Shown piece by piece: positions 1 through 9,555 of a DNA stretch of 64,000 nucleotides; position 1 is the first letter of the stretch, and every line of letters starts with the position of its first letter. Source of the DNA: Polaromonas sp. AET17H-212 (GTDB lineage: Bacteria > Pseudomonadota > Gammaproteobacteria > Burkholderiales > Burkholderiaceae_C); the NCBI RefSeq assembly GCF_002379085.1, contig NZ_NBZW01000005.1:1-64000 (forward strand), written 5' to 3'. The notes beneath the pieces are model-generated. The model was not told the DNA's origin, searched no databases, and saw only the letters and a program-made list of their open reading frames with translations. Both the position numbers and the translations under genes were made by a program.

Positions 1-99
1 CTCCCCCCGCCCCTCCCTCGCCCCGCTGGGCGATGGCGGGGAGCTTCATTTGGCCGCGTGTGCTGCACCCGCGTGCAAACACCACGGCCGCTTGACTCC

Positions 100-126
100 G
101 ACGTGACGCGCACAGCGCGTCACGTC
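100..126. repeat. Perfect 12-bp stem hairpin
   Basis: GACGTGACGCGC (100-111) and GCGCGTCACGTC (115-126) are exact reverse complements separated by ACA. The stem is very stable but is not followed by a T-run, so it is not a typical intrinsic terminator. Its role is unknown. Confidence 0.7.
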
Positions 127-165
127 TCCCCGCATCCGCATTTGTTTCCCCCACCCGTCGGGCTG

Positions 166-395
166 GGCCGAGGAGCGTAGCCGAAAGCGGATCAGGGCGA
201 GCGATTGTCTGAGCGAAGCGAGTTCGAGCTCGACCCCGCTTTCGGCGAGCACCGGAGGTTGCCCGTAGCGAAGCGGAGGGACCCAGGCCATCGGGTCGCC
301 TTTCTTTTGGGTACTTTTCTTTGGCGAAGCAAAGACAAAGTGCCTCGCCCGCCGGGGCGAGACCCGGCTTGTTGGCGCTCTACAGAAAAACAAGC
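166..395. repeat. Composite intergenic repeat segment
   Basis: The segment contains GCCGAAAGCGG (180-190) matched by CCGCTTTCGGC (236-246). Further on is a purine/pyrimidine-alternating stretch, CTTTCTTTTGGGTACTTTTC, followed by TTTGGCGAAGCAAAGACAAAG. From general knowledge, similar sequences recur between genes in Comamonadaceae. Only one copy is present in this window, so the repeat status rests on memory of the family and not on the window itself. Confidence 0.4.
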
Positions 396-535
396 AGACA
401 AATCCACATCACGCGCGCAAGGCAGCGCTTGCCCCAAAACTGTAGGAACTCCCTGACGGTGAGTCAGCGCCCCTTCCTGCTTGATCCAGCACAACCACAG
501 GCAAGAATCAATGCATACATAACAAGGAGTTTTCC

Positions 536-694
536 ATGTCGATTTCAATGATTCTGCTCATCATCCTCATCCTGATTCTGGTGGGCGCACTGCCGACCTG
601 GGGCCACAGCCGCTCATGGGGCTACGGTCCCAGCGGTGGTTTGGGACTGATCGTCATCATCCTGATCGTGCTGCTGCTAATGGGCCGCATCTAG
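536..694 (+). CDS. Small DUF3309-like membrane protein
   Basis: This is a 52-residue protein with a hydrophobic N-terminal segment (residues 3-19, rich in Ile/Leu), a short polar turn containing WGHSRSWGYGPSGG, and a second hydrophobic segment ending in LLLMGRI. Length and layout match the DUF3309 family of tiny two-segment membrane proteins, whose function is unknown. The ATG is preceded by a good AAGGAG box at about 523, and an intrinsic terminator lies about 25 bases after the stop, so it looks like a monocistronic unit. Confidence 0.8.
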   Translation: MSISMILLIILILILVGALPTWGHSRSWGYGPSGGLGLIVIILIVLLLMGRI

Positions 695-715
695 ATCTCA
701 CCGATCCCGTTGAAA

Positions 716-748
716 AGGGCTCCGCCGCCAGGCTGGAGCCTTTTTTTT
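716..748 (+). terminator. Intrinsic terminator
   Basis: GGCTCC (718-723) pairs with GGAGCC (735-740) across a GC-rich loop and is followed directly by eight T. It ends the transcript of the small membrane protein upstream. Confidence 0.8.
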
Positions 749-822
749 GCGCGCCGCGCGGCGGCCCGGTGAAACCGTCTCAGCGGTTGATCTGTGCCCA
801 GCCTGCGCTGAAAAGCCTGGCC

Positions 823-3800
823 TCAACCCACCAGTTGCAGCCAAGCCTTTTCGATCCGCTTGATGCTGACCGGTTGCGGCGTGCGCAGTTCCTGCGCAAA
901 AAAGCTGACGCGCAGCTCCTCGAGCAGCCAGCGCAGCTCCTGCAGCCGCGCGTCCGTCGCGCCCTTGCGCTCGGCTACCAGGCGCCAGTAGCGCTGCTCC
1001 TGCGGCCGCAGCTCGGCGAGCCGCGCCGCATCACGGGCCGGGTCGGCGCGCCACTTCTCCAGCCGCAGGGTGATGGCCTTGAGGTAGCGCGGAAAGTGCT
1101 GCAACTGCGTATACGGTGTGAGCGTCAGGAAACGTTTGGGCACCAGGCGCTGCAGCTGCTGCGCTGCATCCGCGGCGGCCTCGGCGGCGTTTTTGGTGTC
1201 CTTGATCTTGCGCTGCGCCGCGGCAAACTCGACGAGGATGCTGGCCGCCAGCCGCGCGACTTCGCTGGCAATCAGCGTCAGGCGCCCGCGTCCGTCGTCG
1301 ATGCGCTTCTTGAAGTCCGCCTCATTGGTCGGCAGCGGGTCCAGTAAAAAGGCACGATCCAGCGCGACTTCGATGATCTGCTCGCGCAGTTCTTCCAGCG
1401 TGCCGCCGCCCGAGTTGTCGGCCGCGCGGCCGACCAGCATGTAGGCCGTGGCCATTTTCTGCAGGTCGGGCAAATTCTTTTCCAGGTACTTCAGCGCGTC
1501 CTTGATCTGCAGAGAAAACAGGCGCCGCAAACCGGCGCGGTGTTTCGCCGCGGCCACGTCGGGCTCGTCGAACACCTCGATGGTCACCGCGTCGCCGAGG
1601 TCGATCAGCGCCGGGAAACCGATCAGCGTCTGCTTGCCCTTGCTGATCTCCATGAGTTCGGGCAGCTCGCCAAAACTCCAGCTGGTGTAGCGCTCCGGCG
1701 TCCTGACGGGTGCAGCCTTGGGTTGATTCGCTATGTTTTCAGGAGCACCCTGCGACCGTCCTGGCTGGGCTGAAGGCCGATTTGACTCTGAATCCTGGCG
1801 CTCCTGCGGTGCGGCGCGCGTTTTCAGCCCGGCCAGCGCCTGGAAGGCGCCGCGCGCCTGCGAACCCAGCTCGCCCTTGAGCGCACCGAGGTTGCGGCCC
1901 GTGCCGAGCTGGCGACCGTGTTCATCAACCACGCGGAAGTTCATGAACAGGTGCGGCGCCAGCATGTCGATTTTCATGTCGCCGCGCTTGATGTCCAGCG
2001 AGGTCGCATCACGCACCAGCTTGAGCACGGCGTCCGTCAGCGACCCGGCGCCGAATTTTTCCGGCTGCAGCAGCTCGGCCGCCATGCGCGCCGCGGTGTC
2101 GGGCAGCGGCACCAGGCGCGAACGCGGCCGCTGGTGCAGGGTCTTGATCAGCGCCTGGATCTTGTCCTTGAGCATGCCGGGGACCAGCCACTCGCAGCGC
2201 TCTTCGTTGACCTGGTTCAGGGCAAACAGCGGCACATCGACGGTGACACCGTCCCTGGCGTCACCCGGCTCATGCAGATAGGTCGCAGTGCAATCGACGC
2301 CGCCCAGGCGCAGCGTTTTCGGAAACGCCTGCGTGGTGATGCCGGCCGCCTCGTGGCGCATCAGCTCTTCGCGGCTCAGGAGCAGCAACTTCGGCTGCTT
2401 TTTGACCTCGTCCTTGTACCAGTGTTCGCAGCCGGCACCAGTGCAGATATCGGCCGGCAGCTGCTGGTCGTAAAAGGCGTAGATCAGCTCTTCGTCGACC
2501 AGCACGTCCTGGCGCCGCGCCTTGTGCTCCAGGTCCTGCACCTGTTCGATCAGCTTGAGGTTGGCCTGCAGAAAAGGCAGCTTGGTGTCCCAGTTGCCGG
2601 CAACCAGCGCTTCGCGGATGAAAATCTCGCGCGCCGTCACCGGGTCGACGCGGCCGAAATTGACGCGCCGGCCGTTGTAGATCACCAGGCCGTACAGCGT
2701 GGCGCGTTCCAGCGCGGTGACCTGCGCGGCCTTTTTCTCCCAATGCGGGTCCAGCAGCTGTTTTTTGAGCAGATGGCCGGCGACCTGTTCGACCCACTGC
2801 GGCTCGATGTTGGCAATGCCGCGGCCGAACAGGCGCGTGGTTTCCACCAGCTCGGCGGCGACGATCCAGCGGCCCGGCTTCTTGCTCAGGCGCGCGCCGG
2901 GATGGCGGTAGAACTTGATGCCGCGCGCGCCCAGGTACCAGTCTTCTTCCTCGTTCTTGATGCCAATATTGCCGAGCAGGCCGCAGAGCATGGACAAATG
3001 CAGCTGCTCGTAACTGGCGGGCTTGTCGTTGAGCACCCATTTCTGCTCGCCCACCACCGCGTGCAGCTGAGAATGGATGTCGCGCCATTCGCGCACCCGG
3101 CGGATGTTGATGTAGTTCTCGCGCAGCAGGTTTTCGTACTGGCGGTTGGTCAGCTTGTGCACGGCATCATGGCCGCCGCGTGTATCGCCCAGCCATTTCC
3201 AGAGCTTGAGGTAGCCTGAAAATTCGCTTTTTTCATCGTCGAACTTCGCATGCGCCTGGTCGGCCTGGGCCTGCTTGTCCATGGGACGGTCACGCACGTC
3301 CTGCACGCTGAGCGCGCTGGCAATCACCAGCACCTCGTCGAGCGCCTGCCGCTCTTTGGCTTCCAGGATCATGCGGCCCACGCGCGGGTCCAGCGGCAGC
3401 CGGGCCAGATTGCGGCCCACCGGCGTCAGTTCGTTGTCGTCGTCGACCGCACCGAGCTCGGCCAGTAGCTGGTAGCCGTCGGCAATGGCCCGGCCCTGGG
3501 GCGGCTCGATGAAGGCAAAACTTTCAATCGTGCCCAGGTGCAGCGCCTTCATGCGCAGAATCACCGCCGCCAGCGAGCTGCGCAGGATTTCGGGATCGGT
3601 GAAACGCGGCCGGCCCAGAAAGTCCTGCTCGTCGTACAGGCGGATGCAGATGCCGTCGGCCACGCGGCCGCAGCGCCCGGCGCGCTGGTTGGCCGCCGCC
3701 TGCGAGATCGGCTCGACCATCAGCTGCTCGACCTTGTTGCGAAAGCTGTAGCGCTTGACGCGCGCCGTACCGGCGTCAATCACATAACGGATGCCCGGCA

Positions 3801-4758
3801 CCGTCAACGAGGTCTCGGCCACGTTGGTGGCCAGCACGATGCGCCGGCCGGTGTGGCCGTCAAAAATGCGGTCCTGCTCGGCCTGGGACAGGCGCGCAAA
3901 CAGCGGCAACACCTCGGCGTTGCGAAACAGCGGCTGGTGCGCCAGGTGTTTGCGCAAATGGTCGGCCGCCTCGCGGATCTCGCGTTCACCCGGCAGAAAG
4001 ATCAGGATGTCGCCGGCACTGTGCGGGTTGCGCCAGAGTTCGTCCACGCCGTCGGCGATTGCGTCGTTGAGGTCGTAGTCGCGCGACTCTTCATACGGCC
4101 GGTAACGCTGCTCGACCGGAAACATGCGGCCTGACACCATGATGACCGGCGCCGGCCCCTTGGACGAAGCAAAGTAGTCGGCAAACCGCTGCGCATCAAT
4201 CGTCGCCGAGGTGATCACCACCTTCAGGTCGGGCCGGCGCGGCAGGAGCTGGCGCAGGTAGCCGAGCAGGAAGTCGATGTTCAGGCTGCGCTCATGGGCC
4301 TCGTCGATGATGATGGTGTCGTAGGCCTTCAGCAGCGGATCGGTCTGCGTCTCGGCCAGCAAGATGCCGTCGGTCATCAGCTTGACCGAGGCATCGCGGC
4401 TCAGCCGGTCCTGGAAACGAACCTTGTAGCCGACCACATCGCCCAGCGGTGTCTTGAGCTCTTCGGCAATCCGCTTGGCCACGCTGGAGGCAGCAATGCG
4501 GCGCGGCTGGGTGTGGCCGATCAGCCGGCCCTGGCCCGCCGGGTAGTTGAGCTTGCCGCGGCCCATGGCCAGCGCAATCTTGGGCAACTGCGTGGTTTTG
4601 CCCGAACCGGTTTCACCGCAAACGATGACGACCTGGTGGGCCTGGATGGCGGCGGTAATTTCCTCGCGTTTGCCCGAGACGGGCAAGGACTCGGGAAAAT
4701 CGATCTGCAAGGGCACGGACAAAGGGGGCGAGGACAAGGGATGGAGGCTTAAAACCAC
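823..4758 (-). CDS. hrpA: ATP-dependent RNA helicase HrpA
   Basis: This is a DEAH-box RNA helicase of 1311 residues, close to the roughly 1300 of enterobacterial HrpA. The Walker A motif GETGSGKT is near residue 48, DEAH at 152-155, SAT at 184-186, and QRAGRCGR (motif VI) around 360. The helicase-associated and OB-fold regions follow, then the long DUF3418-type C-terminal half. HrpA acts on RNA in the cytoplasm; in E. coli it has been linked to mRNA processing and ribosome rescue. The start is GTG with no clear Shine-Dalgarno, so it may lie slightly downstream. Residues about 992-1010 are encoded by a dispersed 55-bp repeat and form a low-complexity insert (ESNR...RSQGAP) in the linker between domains. 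Confidence 0.95.
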   Translation of the reverse strand: MVLSLHPLSSPPLSVPLQIDFPESLPVSGKREEITAAIQAHQVVIVCGETGSGKTTQLPKIALAMGRGKLNYPAGQGRLIGHTQPRRIAASSVAKRIAEELKTPLGDVVGYKVRFQDRLSRDASVKLMTDGILLAETQTDPLLKAYDTIIIDEAHERSLNIDFLLGYLRQLLPRRPDLKVVITSATIDAQRFADYFASSKGPAPVIMVSGRMFPVEQRYRPYEESRDYDLNDAIADGVDELWRNPHSAGDILIFLPGEREIREAADHLRKHLAHQPLFRNAEVLPLFARLSQAEQDRIFDGHTGRRIVLATNVAETSLTVPGIRYVIDAGTARVKRYSFRNKVEQLMVEPISQAAANQRAGRCGRVADGICIRLYDEQDFLGRPRFTDPEILRSSLAAVILRMKALHLGTIESFAFIEPPQGRAIADGYQLLAELGAVDDDNELTPVGRNLARLPLDPRVGRMILEAKERQALDEVLVIASALSVQDVRDRPMDKQAQADQAHAKFDDEKSEFSGYLKLWKWLGDTRGGHDAVHKLTNRQYENLLRENYINIRRVREWRDIHSQLHAVVGEQKWVLNDKPASYEQLHLSMLCGLLGNIGIKNEEEDWYLGARGIKFYRHPGARLSKKPGRWIVAAELVETTRLFGRGIANIEPQWVEQVAGHLLKKQLLDPHWEKKAAQVTALERATLYGLVIYNGRRVNFGRVDPVTAREIFIREALVAGNWDTKLPFLQANLKLIEQVQDLEHKARRQDVLVDEELIYAFYDQQLPADICTGAGCEHWYKDEVKKQPKLLLLSREELMRHEAAGITTQAFPKTLRLGGVDCTATYLHEPGDARDGVTVDVPLFALNQVNEERCEWLVPGMLKDKIQALIKTLHQRPRSRLVPLPDTAARMAAELLQPEKFGAGSLTDAVLKLVRDATSLDIKRGDMKIDMLAPHLFMNFRVVDEHGRQLGTGRNLGALKGELGSQARGAFQALAGLKTRAAPQERQDSESNRPSAQPGRSQGAPENIANQPKAAPVRTPERYTSWSFGELPELMEISKGKQTLIGFPALIDLGDAVTIEVFDEPDVAAAKHRAGLRRLFSLQIKDALKYLEKNLPDLQKMATAYMLVGRAADNSGGGTLEELREQIIEVALDRAFLLDPLPTNEADFKKRIDDGRGRLTLIASEVARLAASILVEFAAAQRKIKDTKNAAEAAADAAQQLQRLVPKRFLTLTPYTQLQHFPRYLKAITLRLEKWRADPARDAARLAELRPQEQRYWRLVAERKGATDARLQELRWLLEELRVSFFAQELRTPQPVSIKRIEKAWLQLVG
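1730..1785 (+). repeat. Dispersed 55-bp repeat, copy inside hrpA
   Basis: The sequence has GCTAT at the head and GGGCTGAAGGCCGATTTGA at the tail, matching the repeat consensus seen at ten other places in the window. It lies antisense to hrpA, and the gene reads through it in frame. The encoded segment shares ESNR and QGA-x-x-x-IA with the second imuB copy. Confidence 0.75.
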
Positions 4759-4799
4759 TGATTATCGGTGCTGGCGGGCACCCGCCCGGCAACAGGGCT

Positions 4800-6125
4800 T
4801 CAGGCGGCGTCCAGCACCGGCAGCTCGACCGCTTCACCGCTGGCCTGGTCCAGCCAGGCGACCCGGCTGGCGTACGACATGGCGGTGCGCGACATGGCCT
4901 TGCAGGCGGCCAGCACGCGCGAAGCCCTGGCCGCCGGGTCGGACACCAGCAACAAGCCGACGCCGATTTCGGCCTGCCAGCGCGTCTGCTCGCTTTCGCG
5001 CCGCGCCGCGTCGAGGCTGGTGTTGAGAACCACTGATTTCGACAGGCGCGCCTCCACCTGGTGCGCCAGCCGGACCAGTTGGCCGCTGTCGTTGCAGTCA
5101 CGCAGCAGCAGCACAAAGCCGTCACCCGAATACCGGCCCATCTCGACGTAGGCCGGCACCGCGCGCCGCAAGCGCCCGGCACAGACAAACAGCGCATGGT
5201 TGACCGCCGCCATACCGTGCAGACGCTCCAGCGCGTAGAGGTTGCCTATGCTCACGACCATCACGCCCACCCATGGCCCTGAACGCTGGGACACAGGCGG
5301 CACATCGCCCGCCCGGCCCTCGGCCCCGTTGCCGCCATCCACTGCGCGCGCGGCCTCAGGGCCGGCCGGCCCATCCCGCCGGCGGCGAAAGATGTCACCG
5401 ACCATCTGCCCGGTTTCCATGTGTGATCGCATGCGGGTCACCGGGTCGTAACTGGGGCCCATGGCCATGACCTGGTTCAGCTCGATCAGGTAGGAGTAGC
5501 GCGTCCAGAGCGCCGCGGCCATGGTCACGAGGTAGGCGGTGCCAGCGAGCGCGCTGACCGCATGCACCGGCCAGGGCTCCTGTCCGCGCACCAGCGCAAT
5601 CCAGCCCAGGCCCAGCATGGCCACCAGCATGAAGAACACACCGAGCACCGCCGTCCAGGCCAGCCGGTCACCGCGGTAAACACTGCGCAGCGACACGGCC
5701 AATGCAATGACGCCCAGGGTCCAGGCGAAACCGAGACCCAGCGCGAGCGAGGGCGCCGGCGGCAGCAGCCAGCCGGCCGCCATCGCGCCCAGCACCAGCA
5801 CCGTCAGCGCCAGCCGGGTGTGCAGCCGCGCCCTCTTGTCATCCAGCAGGCCCAGGATGGAAAACAGCAGGTAAGCCAGAAAACCCGAGACCAGCATCGC
5901 AATGTGCGCCAGAACCCGCGCCAGCGTGTTTTCATCGTCAATCGGCAGGCCACCCAGGAAGGCGACCACAAAAAAACTCGAGGCCGTGGCCGCCAGGCCG
6001 GCATTGAGCGAGATGCGGCGCAGCGAAGGGGCGAACGCCAGCGCCGAGCCCGCCAGCATCAGGACCGCCGTGCCGAAATAAACGCCCCAGAAACCGAACG
6101 CGAGTTTGTCCATGAATGGCCGCAT
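4800..6125 (-). CDS. Membrane protein with degenerate GGDEF domain
   Basis: This is a 441-residue protein. The first roughly 225 residues contain about six hydrophobic spans. A GGDEF-like domain follows, entered by YDPVTRMRS, which resembles the DPLTGL-type start of diguanylate cyclases. The signature position reads YSGDGF instead of GG[DE]EF, so cyclase activity is doubtful. An insert rich in Gly/Ala/Arg (about residues 247-275) sits inside the domain. It may be an inactive c-di-GMP or GTP sensor. The upstream ATG is used here; a second ATG four codons later (6113) is equally possible because neither has a good ribosome binding site. It is divergent from argA. Confidence 0.75.
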   Translation of the reverse strand: MRPFMDKLAFGFWGVYFGTAVLMLAGSALAFAPSLRRISLNAGLAATASSFFVVAFLGGLPIDDENTLARVLAHIAMLVSGFLAYLLFSILGLLDDKRARLHTRLALTVLVLGAMAAGWLLPPAPSLALGLGFAWTLGVIALAVSLRSVYRGDRLAWTAVLGVFFMLVAMLGLGWIALVRGQEPWPVHAVSALAGTAYLVTMAAALWTRYSYLIELNQVMAMGPSYDPVTRMRSHMETGQMVGDIFRRRRDGPAGPEAARAVDGGNGAEGRAGDVPPVSQRSGPWVGVMVVSIGNLYALERLHGMAAVNHALFVCAGRLRRAVPAYVEMGRYSGDGFVLLLRDCNDSGQLVRLAHQVEARLSKSVVLNTSLDAARRESEQTRWQAEIGVGLLLVSDPAARASRVLAACKAMSRTAMSYASRVAWLDQASGEAVELPVLDAA

Positions 6126-6298
6126 TATCAGGCGAAACGGCCGCTGCCAACGGGCACCAGCAGCAGCCCGCCCGCGCCTCCCGCCGCGCCGCCGCGTCCC
6201 TTACACTCACTGCCATTGTCCGGAACGCTGCGGCCTTTGCCCGGTTTTCCCGTCCCTCCCGCCTGTTGTTCACCTTTCCCGACCCCGAAAGCGCGCCC

Positions 6299-7648
6299 AT
6301 GTCCGCCGTCTTCAACTTCACCTTTGTTCCCTGGTTCCGTTCGGTGGCGCCCTACATCCACCTGCACCGCGGCAAGACCTTTGTGGTCGGCATTGCCGGC
6401 GAAGCCATTGCCGCCGGCAAGCTGCAGCATCTGGCCCAAGACCTGGCGCTGATCCAGAGCATGGGCGTGAAAATCGTGCTGGTGCACGGCTTCCGGCCGC
6501 AGGTCAATGAACAACTGGCCGCCAAGGGCCACGAAGCCAAATACTCGCACGGCATGCGTATCACCGATTCGGTGGCACTCGACTGCGCCCAGGAGGCCGC
6601 CGGCCAGTTGCGTTACGAGATCGAGGCCGCCTTCAGCCAGGGCCTGCCCAACACACCGATGGCCGGCTCCACCGTGCGCGTGATCTCCGGCAACTTCATC
6701 ACCGCCAGGCCGGTCGGCATTGTCGACGGCGTGGACTTCAAGCACTCGGGCCTGGTGCGCAAGGTGGACACCAAGGGCATCATGCGCACCCTGGAGTTCG
6801 GCGCCATGGTGCTGCTCTCGCCCTTCGGTTTTTCACCCACCGGCGAAGCCTTCAACCTGACCATGGAGGAAGTCGCCACCAGCGTGGCGATTGAACTGCA
6901 GGCCGACAAGCTGATCTTCATCACGGAAATTCCGGGCATCCGCATCCACCCCGGCGAGGCCGAAAGCGAAGACAACCCGATCGACACCGAGTTGCCGCTG
7001 GCCACCGCCGAGAAGCTGCTCGCGCAGCTGCCCAACGCCACCCAGCCCACCGACACCGCGTTTTACCTGCAGCACTGCGCCAAGGCCTGCAAGGCCGGCG
7101 TCGAGCGCAGCCACATCCTGCCGTTCGCGGTGGACGGCTCGCTGCTGCTCGAAATCTATGTGCACGACGGCATTGGCACCATGGTCATCGACGAAAAACT
7201 CGAGAGCCTGCGCGAAGCCACCGCCGACGACGTGGGCGGCATTTTGCAACTGATCGAGCCGTTTGAAAAAGACGGCACGCTGGTCAAGCGCGATCGCACC
7301 GAGATCGAACGCGACGCCGACCTCTACACCGTGATCGAACATGACGGCGTCATCTTCGGCTGCGCCGCGCTCTACCCTTACCCCGAAGCCAAAACCGCCG
7401 AAATGGCGGCGCTCACGGTGTCGCCGCACAGCCAGGGCCAGGGCGACGGCGAACGCATCCTCAAACGCGTCGAGCAACGTGCCCGGTTGATGGGGCTGGA
7501 CAGCATTTTTGTGCTGACCACCCGCACCATGCACTGGTTCATCAAGCGTGGTTTTGTGCCGGTTGATCCCGAGTGGCTGCCCGAGGCACGCAAGCGCAAG
7601 TACAACGTCAACCGCAAGAGCCAAGTGCTGGTCAAGAAACTGGCCTGA
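6299..7648 (+). CDS. argA: N-acetylglutamate synthase
   Basis: The enzyme transfers acetyl from acetyl-CoA to glutamate, the first step of arginine biosynthesis. It has 449 residues, the size of classical ArgA. An N-terminal amino-acid-kinase-like domain (about 1-285, including VLVHGFRPQVNEQL) is followed by a GNAT acetyltransferase domain (about 300-449, with EMAALTVSPHSQGQGDGE as the acetyl-CoA loop). The frame is open further upstream, but the ATG at 6299 starts the conserved FVPWFRSVAPYIH region and has GAAAG about nine bases before it. Family knowledge predicts feedback inhibition by arginine. Confidence 0.93.
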   Translation: MSAVFNFTFVPWFRSVAPYIHLHRGKTFVVGIAGEAIAAGKLQHLAQDLALIQSMGVKIVLVHGFRPQVNEQLAAKGHEAKYSHGMRITDSVALDCAQEAAGQLRYEIEAAFSQGLPNTPMAGSTVRVISGNFITARPVGIVDGVDFKHSGLVRKVDTKGIMRTLEFGAMVLLSPFGFSPTGEAFNLTMEEVATSVAIELQADKLIFITEIPGIRIHPGEAESEDNPIDTELPLATAEKLLAQLPNATQPTDTAFYLQHCAKACKAGVERSHILPFAVDGSLLLEIYVHDGIGTMVIDEKLESLREATADDVGGILQLIEPFEKDGTLVKRDRTEIERDADLYTVIEHDGVIFGCAALYPYPEAKTAEMAALTVSPHSQGQGDGERILKRVEQRARLMGLDSIFVLTTRTMHWFIKRGFVPVDPEWLPEARKRKYNVNRKSQVLVKKLA

Positions 7649-7660
7649 CGCCCCTGCCCC

Positions 7661-8179
7661 TCAGGCCGATGGTGGCGCGGCTTTCGCCAGCATCGCCTCG
7701 CGCCGGGCCAGGCTGTCGGCAGGCCAATACAGCTTGCGGTCGTAATAGGCCGGCACAGCCGGCGTGTCCGGCGGCAGGACCACCCAGGGTTGTCTGGACG
7801 CCGTGAAGATGTGGATGTCCGGCGGCAGATGGTCGGGCTCGTCGAGCGTGCCGACACGCACAAAACGCACAGACGGACCCGCACCCGCATAGTTGCTCCA
7901 CAGCGCAATCCGGCACTGCGGGCAACGCGCAATTTTCTGGCCCTTGCCGCTGGCCGACGGGGTGTCCACCAGCTCAGGCTCGCCGGCCAGCAGCGTCACC
8001 CGGTCGGCCTCGATCATCGCGTTCAGCGCAAACGACGCGCCACTTTCGCGCTGGCACCAGCGGCAGTGGCAGCAGTGGACAAACAGCGGGGGCGATTCGA
8101 GGCGGTAACGAACGGCCCGGCAGTCACAGCCGCCCTGCAGGGGATAAACATCAACCGCATCAGCCATCACAGTCGGCAT
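7661..8179 (-). CDS. GFA/CENP-V family zinc protein
   Basis: This 172-residue protein has the cysteine pattern of the GFA (glutathione-dependent formaldehyde-activating enzyme-like) fold: GGCDCRAVRY near the N-terminus, HCCHCRWCQRESG, and RCPQC later. These residues would bind zinc. Members are often annotated as formaldehyde-activating, but most have no proven substrate. A TTG seven codons upstream is possible, yet the ATG at 8179 is preceded by GAGGAG at ideal spacing, so it is preferred. It is convergent with argA, with 12 bases between the stop codons. Confidence 0.88.
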   Translation of the reverse strand: MPTVMADAVDVYPLQGGCDCRAVRYRLESPPLFVHCCHCRWCQRESGASFALNAMIEADRVTLLAGEPELVDTPSASGKGQKIARCPQCRIALWSNYAGAGPSVRFVRVGTLDEPDHLPPDIHIFTASRQPWVVLPPDTPAVPAYYDRKLYWPADSLARREAMLAKAAPPSA

Positions 8180-8209
8180 CAGGTGCTCCTCAAAGTCCAA
8201 AGTCGGGCG

Positions 8210-8875
8210 TCAACCACCTGCCGCAATCTGCCGCAAGGCCTGCTCGAACACCTCGGCCGGCTGGCCGCCCGAGATCAGGTGTTTGTCGTTGATGATGACG
8301 GCCGGTACCGCATGGATGCCCTGCTGCAGGTAGAACTGCTCGCGTTCGCGCACGGCGTCGGCATACTCGTCCGAGGCCAGAATGGCTTTCGCACGCGCCA
8401 TATCCAGGCCGACCTCGCCCGCCAGGCGCGCCAGCACCTCGTGGGAACCCGGGCTTTCGCCGTCGGTGAAATAGGCCTTGAACAGCGCCTCCTTGAGCGC
8501 CCGCTGGCGCCCTTCTCCTTCTTCCGCGGCCCAGTGCAGCAGGCGGTGGGCGTCGAAGGTGTTGTAGATGCGGCTGCGTTTGTCCATGCTGAAAGTGAAA
8601 CCCACGTCCTGCCCGCGCGCGCGGATCATCTCGCGGTTGCGCAACGACTGCTCGGGTGTGGAGCCGTATTTTTCGGCCAGGTGTTCGCCGATGTCCTGGC
8701 CTTCGGCCGGCATCTGCGGGTTCAGCTCGAAAGGCTGGAAGTGCAGCTCGGCCTGGACTTCGCCGGCGACCCGGCCCAGCGCGTCTTCGAGCGACTTGAG
8801 GCCGATCACGCACCAGGGACAGGACACGTCGGAGACGAAGTCGATTTTCATGGGAATCAGGGTCGGGGTGCTCAT
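8210..8875 (-). CDS. DsbA-family oxidoreductase, FrnE-like
   Basis: This 221-residue protein has a thioredoxin-fold active site in SDVSCPWCVIG (CPWC) close to the N-terminus, followed by the helical insertion typical of DsbA/FrnE proteins. There is no signal peptide, so it probably acts in the cytoplasm, in line with FrnE-type disulfide isomerases linked to oxidative stress. The ATG at 8875 has GGAAAG upstream; a later ATG (8851) lacks one. The gene is 30 bases upstream of the GFA gene on the same strand and may be co-transcribed with it. Confidence 0.88.
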   Translation of the reverse strand: MSTPTLIPMKIDFVSDVSCPWCVIGLKSLEDALGRVAGEVQAELHFQPFELNPQMPAEGQDIGEHLAEKYGSTPEQSLRNREMIRARGQDVGFTFSMDKRSRIYNTFDAHRLLHWAAEEGEGRQRALKEALFKAYFTDGESPGSHEVLARLAGEVGLDMARAKAILASDEYADAVREREQFYLQQGIHAVPAVIINDKHLISGGQPAEVFEQALRQIAAGG

Positions 8876-9117
8876 GACAGATGTCTTTCCAGGGCCGGGG
8901 GGCCCTCCGGAGTTAAAACGGGGCGATGAAGAATGAAACCCGATGGTAAAGATTATCGAAAAACCCCGCAGGCGATGGTTTTCACGAACCGTTTGTAGGA
9001 GCCGATAACGTCCTGCAGGGGGCGATGTCTCACGTTCCCCGTCCGGTTCCGGGGTGACAGTCAGGCTTGCCGTGCCAACGGCGTGCACGCCTCTCCCCAA
9101 CCCATGAAAGAATCACC

Positions 9118-9555
9118 ATGACTGAAAAAACCGCCAGTGTCCATTGGGAAGGCCAGGGCAAAAAAGGCCAGGGCCAGATCAGCACCGACACCGCCGCACT
9201 CCAGGCCTACCCCTACGGCTTCGGCAGCCGTTTTGAGGACGACCGGAAAGGCACCAACCCTGAAGAGTTGCTGGGTGCAGCACACGCCGCCTGCTTCACC
9301 ATGGCCTTCTCATTTGCCTGCGACAAGGCAGGTTTTGCCACCGAAGAAGTAGACACGCAGGCCGCCGTCCGGCTGACGCCACAGGGTGAAGGTTTTTTGA
9401 TTGACCGCATTGTGCTGACCCTGAAAGCCAGGGTGCCGGGCATCGACGAAAGCAAATTCCAGCAGATTGCCAAAGCCGCGAAACGTGATTGCCCGCTGTC
9501 CAAAGCGCTGGCCAGCGTGCCGCAGATTGAATTGACGGCCACGTTGATGACGTAA
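9118..9555 (+). CDS. osmC: OsmC-family peroxidase-like protein
   Basis: This 145-residue protein matches the OsmC family of small thiol-dependent peroxidases that detoxify organic hydroperoxides. Visible features are EELLGAAHAACFTMAFS, which holds the first reactive cysteine, and KRDCPLSKAL, which holds the second. The conserved start MTEKTASVHWEG fixes the initiation codon. Family members are induced by osmotic or oxidative stress. The gene is monocistronic here and divergent from the FrnE-like gene; the 242-base gap between them should hold both promoters, though I cannot assign them. Confidence 0.9.
   Translation: MTEKTASVHWEGQGKKGQGQISTDTAALQAYPYGFGSRFEDDRKGTNPEELLGAAHAACFTMAFSFACDKAGFATEEVDTQAAVRLTPQGEGFLIDRIVLTLKARVPGIDESKFQQIAKAAKRDCPLSKALASVPQIELTATLMT

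Larger units (their letters stand above)
1..535. other. Gene-free stretch at window start
   Basis: I find no convincing gene here. Reading frames on both strands are arginine- and proline-rich with no recognisable domain. The stretch contains a strong hairpin (100-126), a composite repeat-rich segment (about 166-395) and, at its right end, the ribosome binding site of the small membrane protein that follows. Confidence 0.6.
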
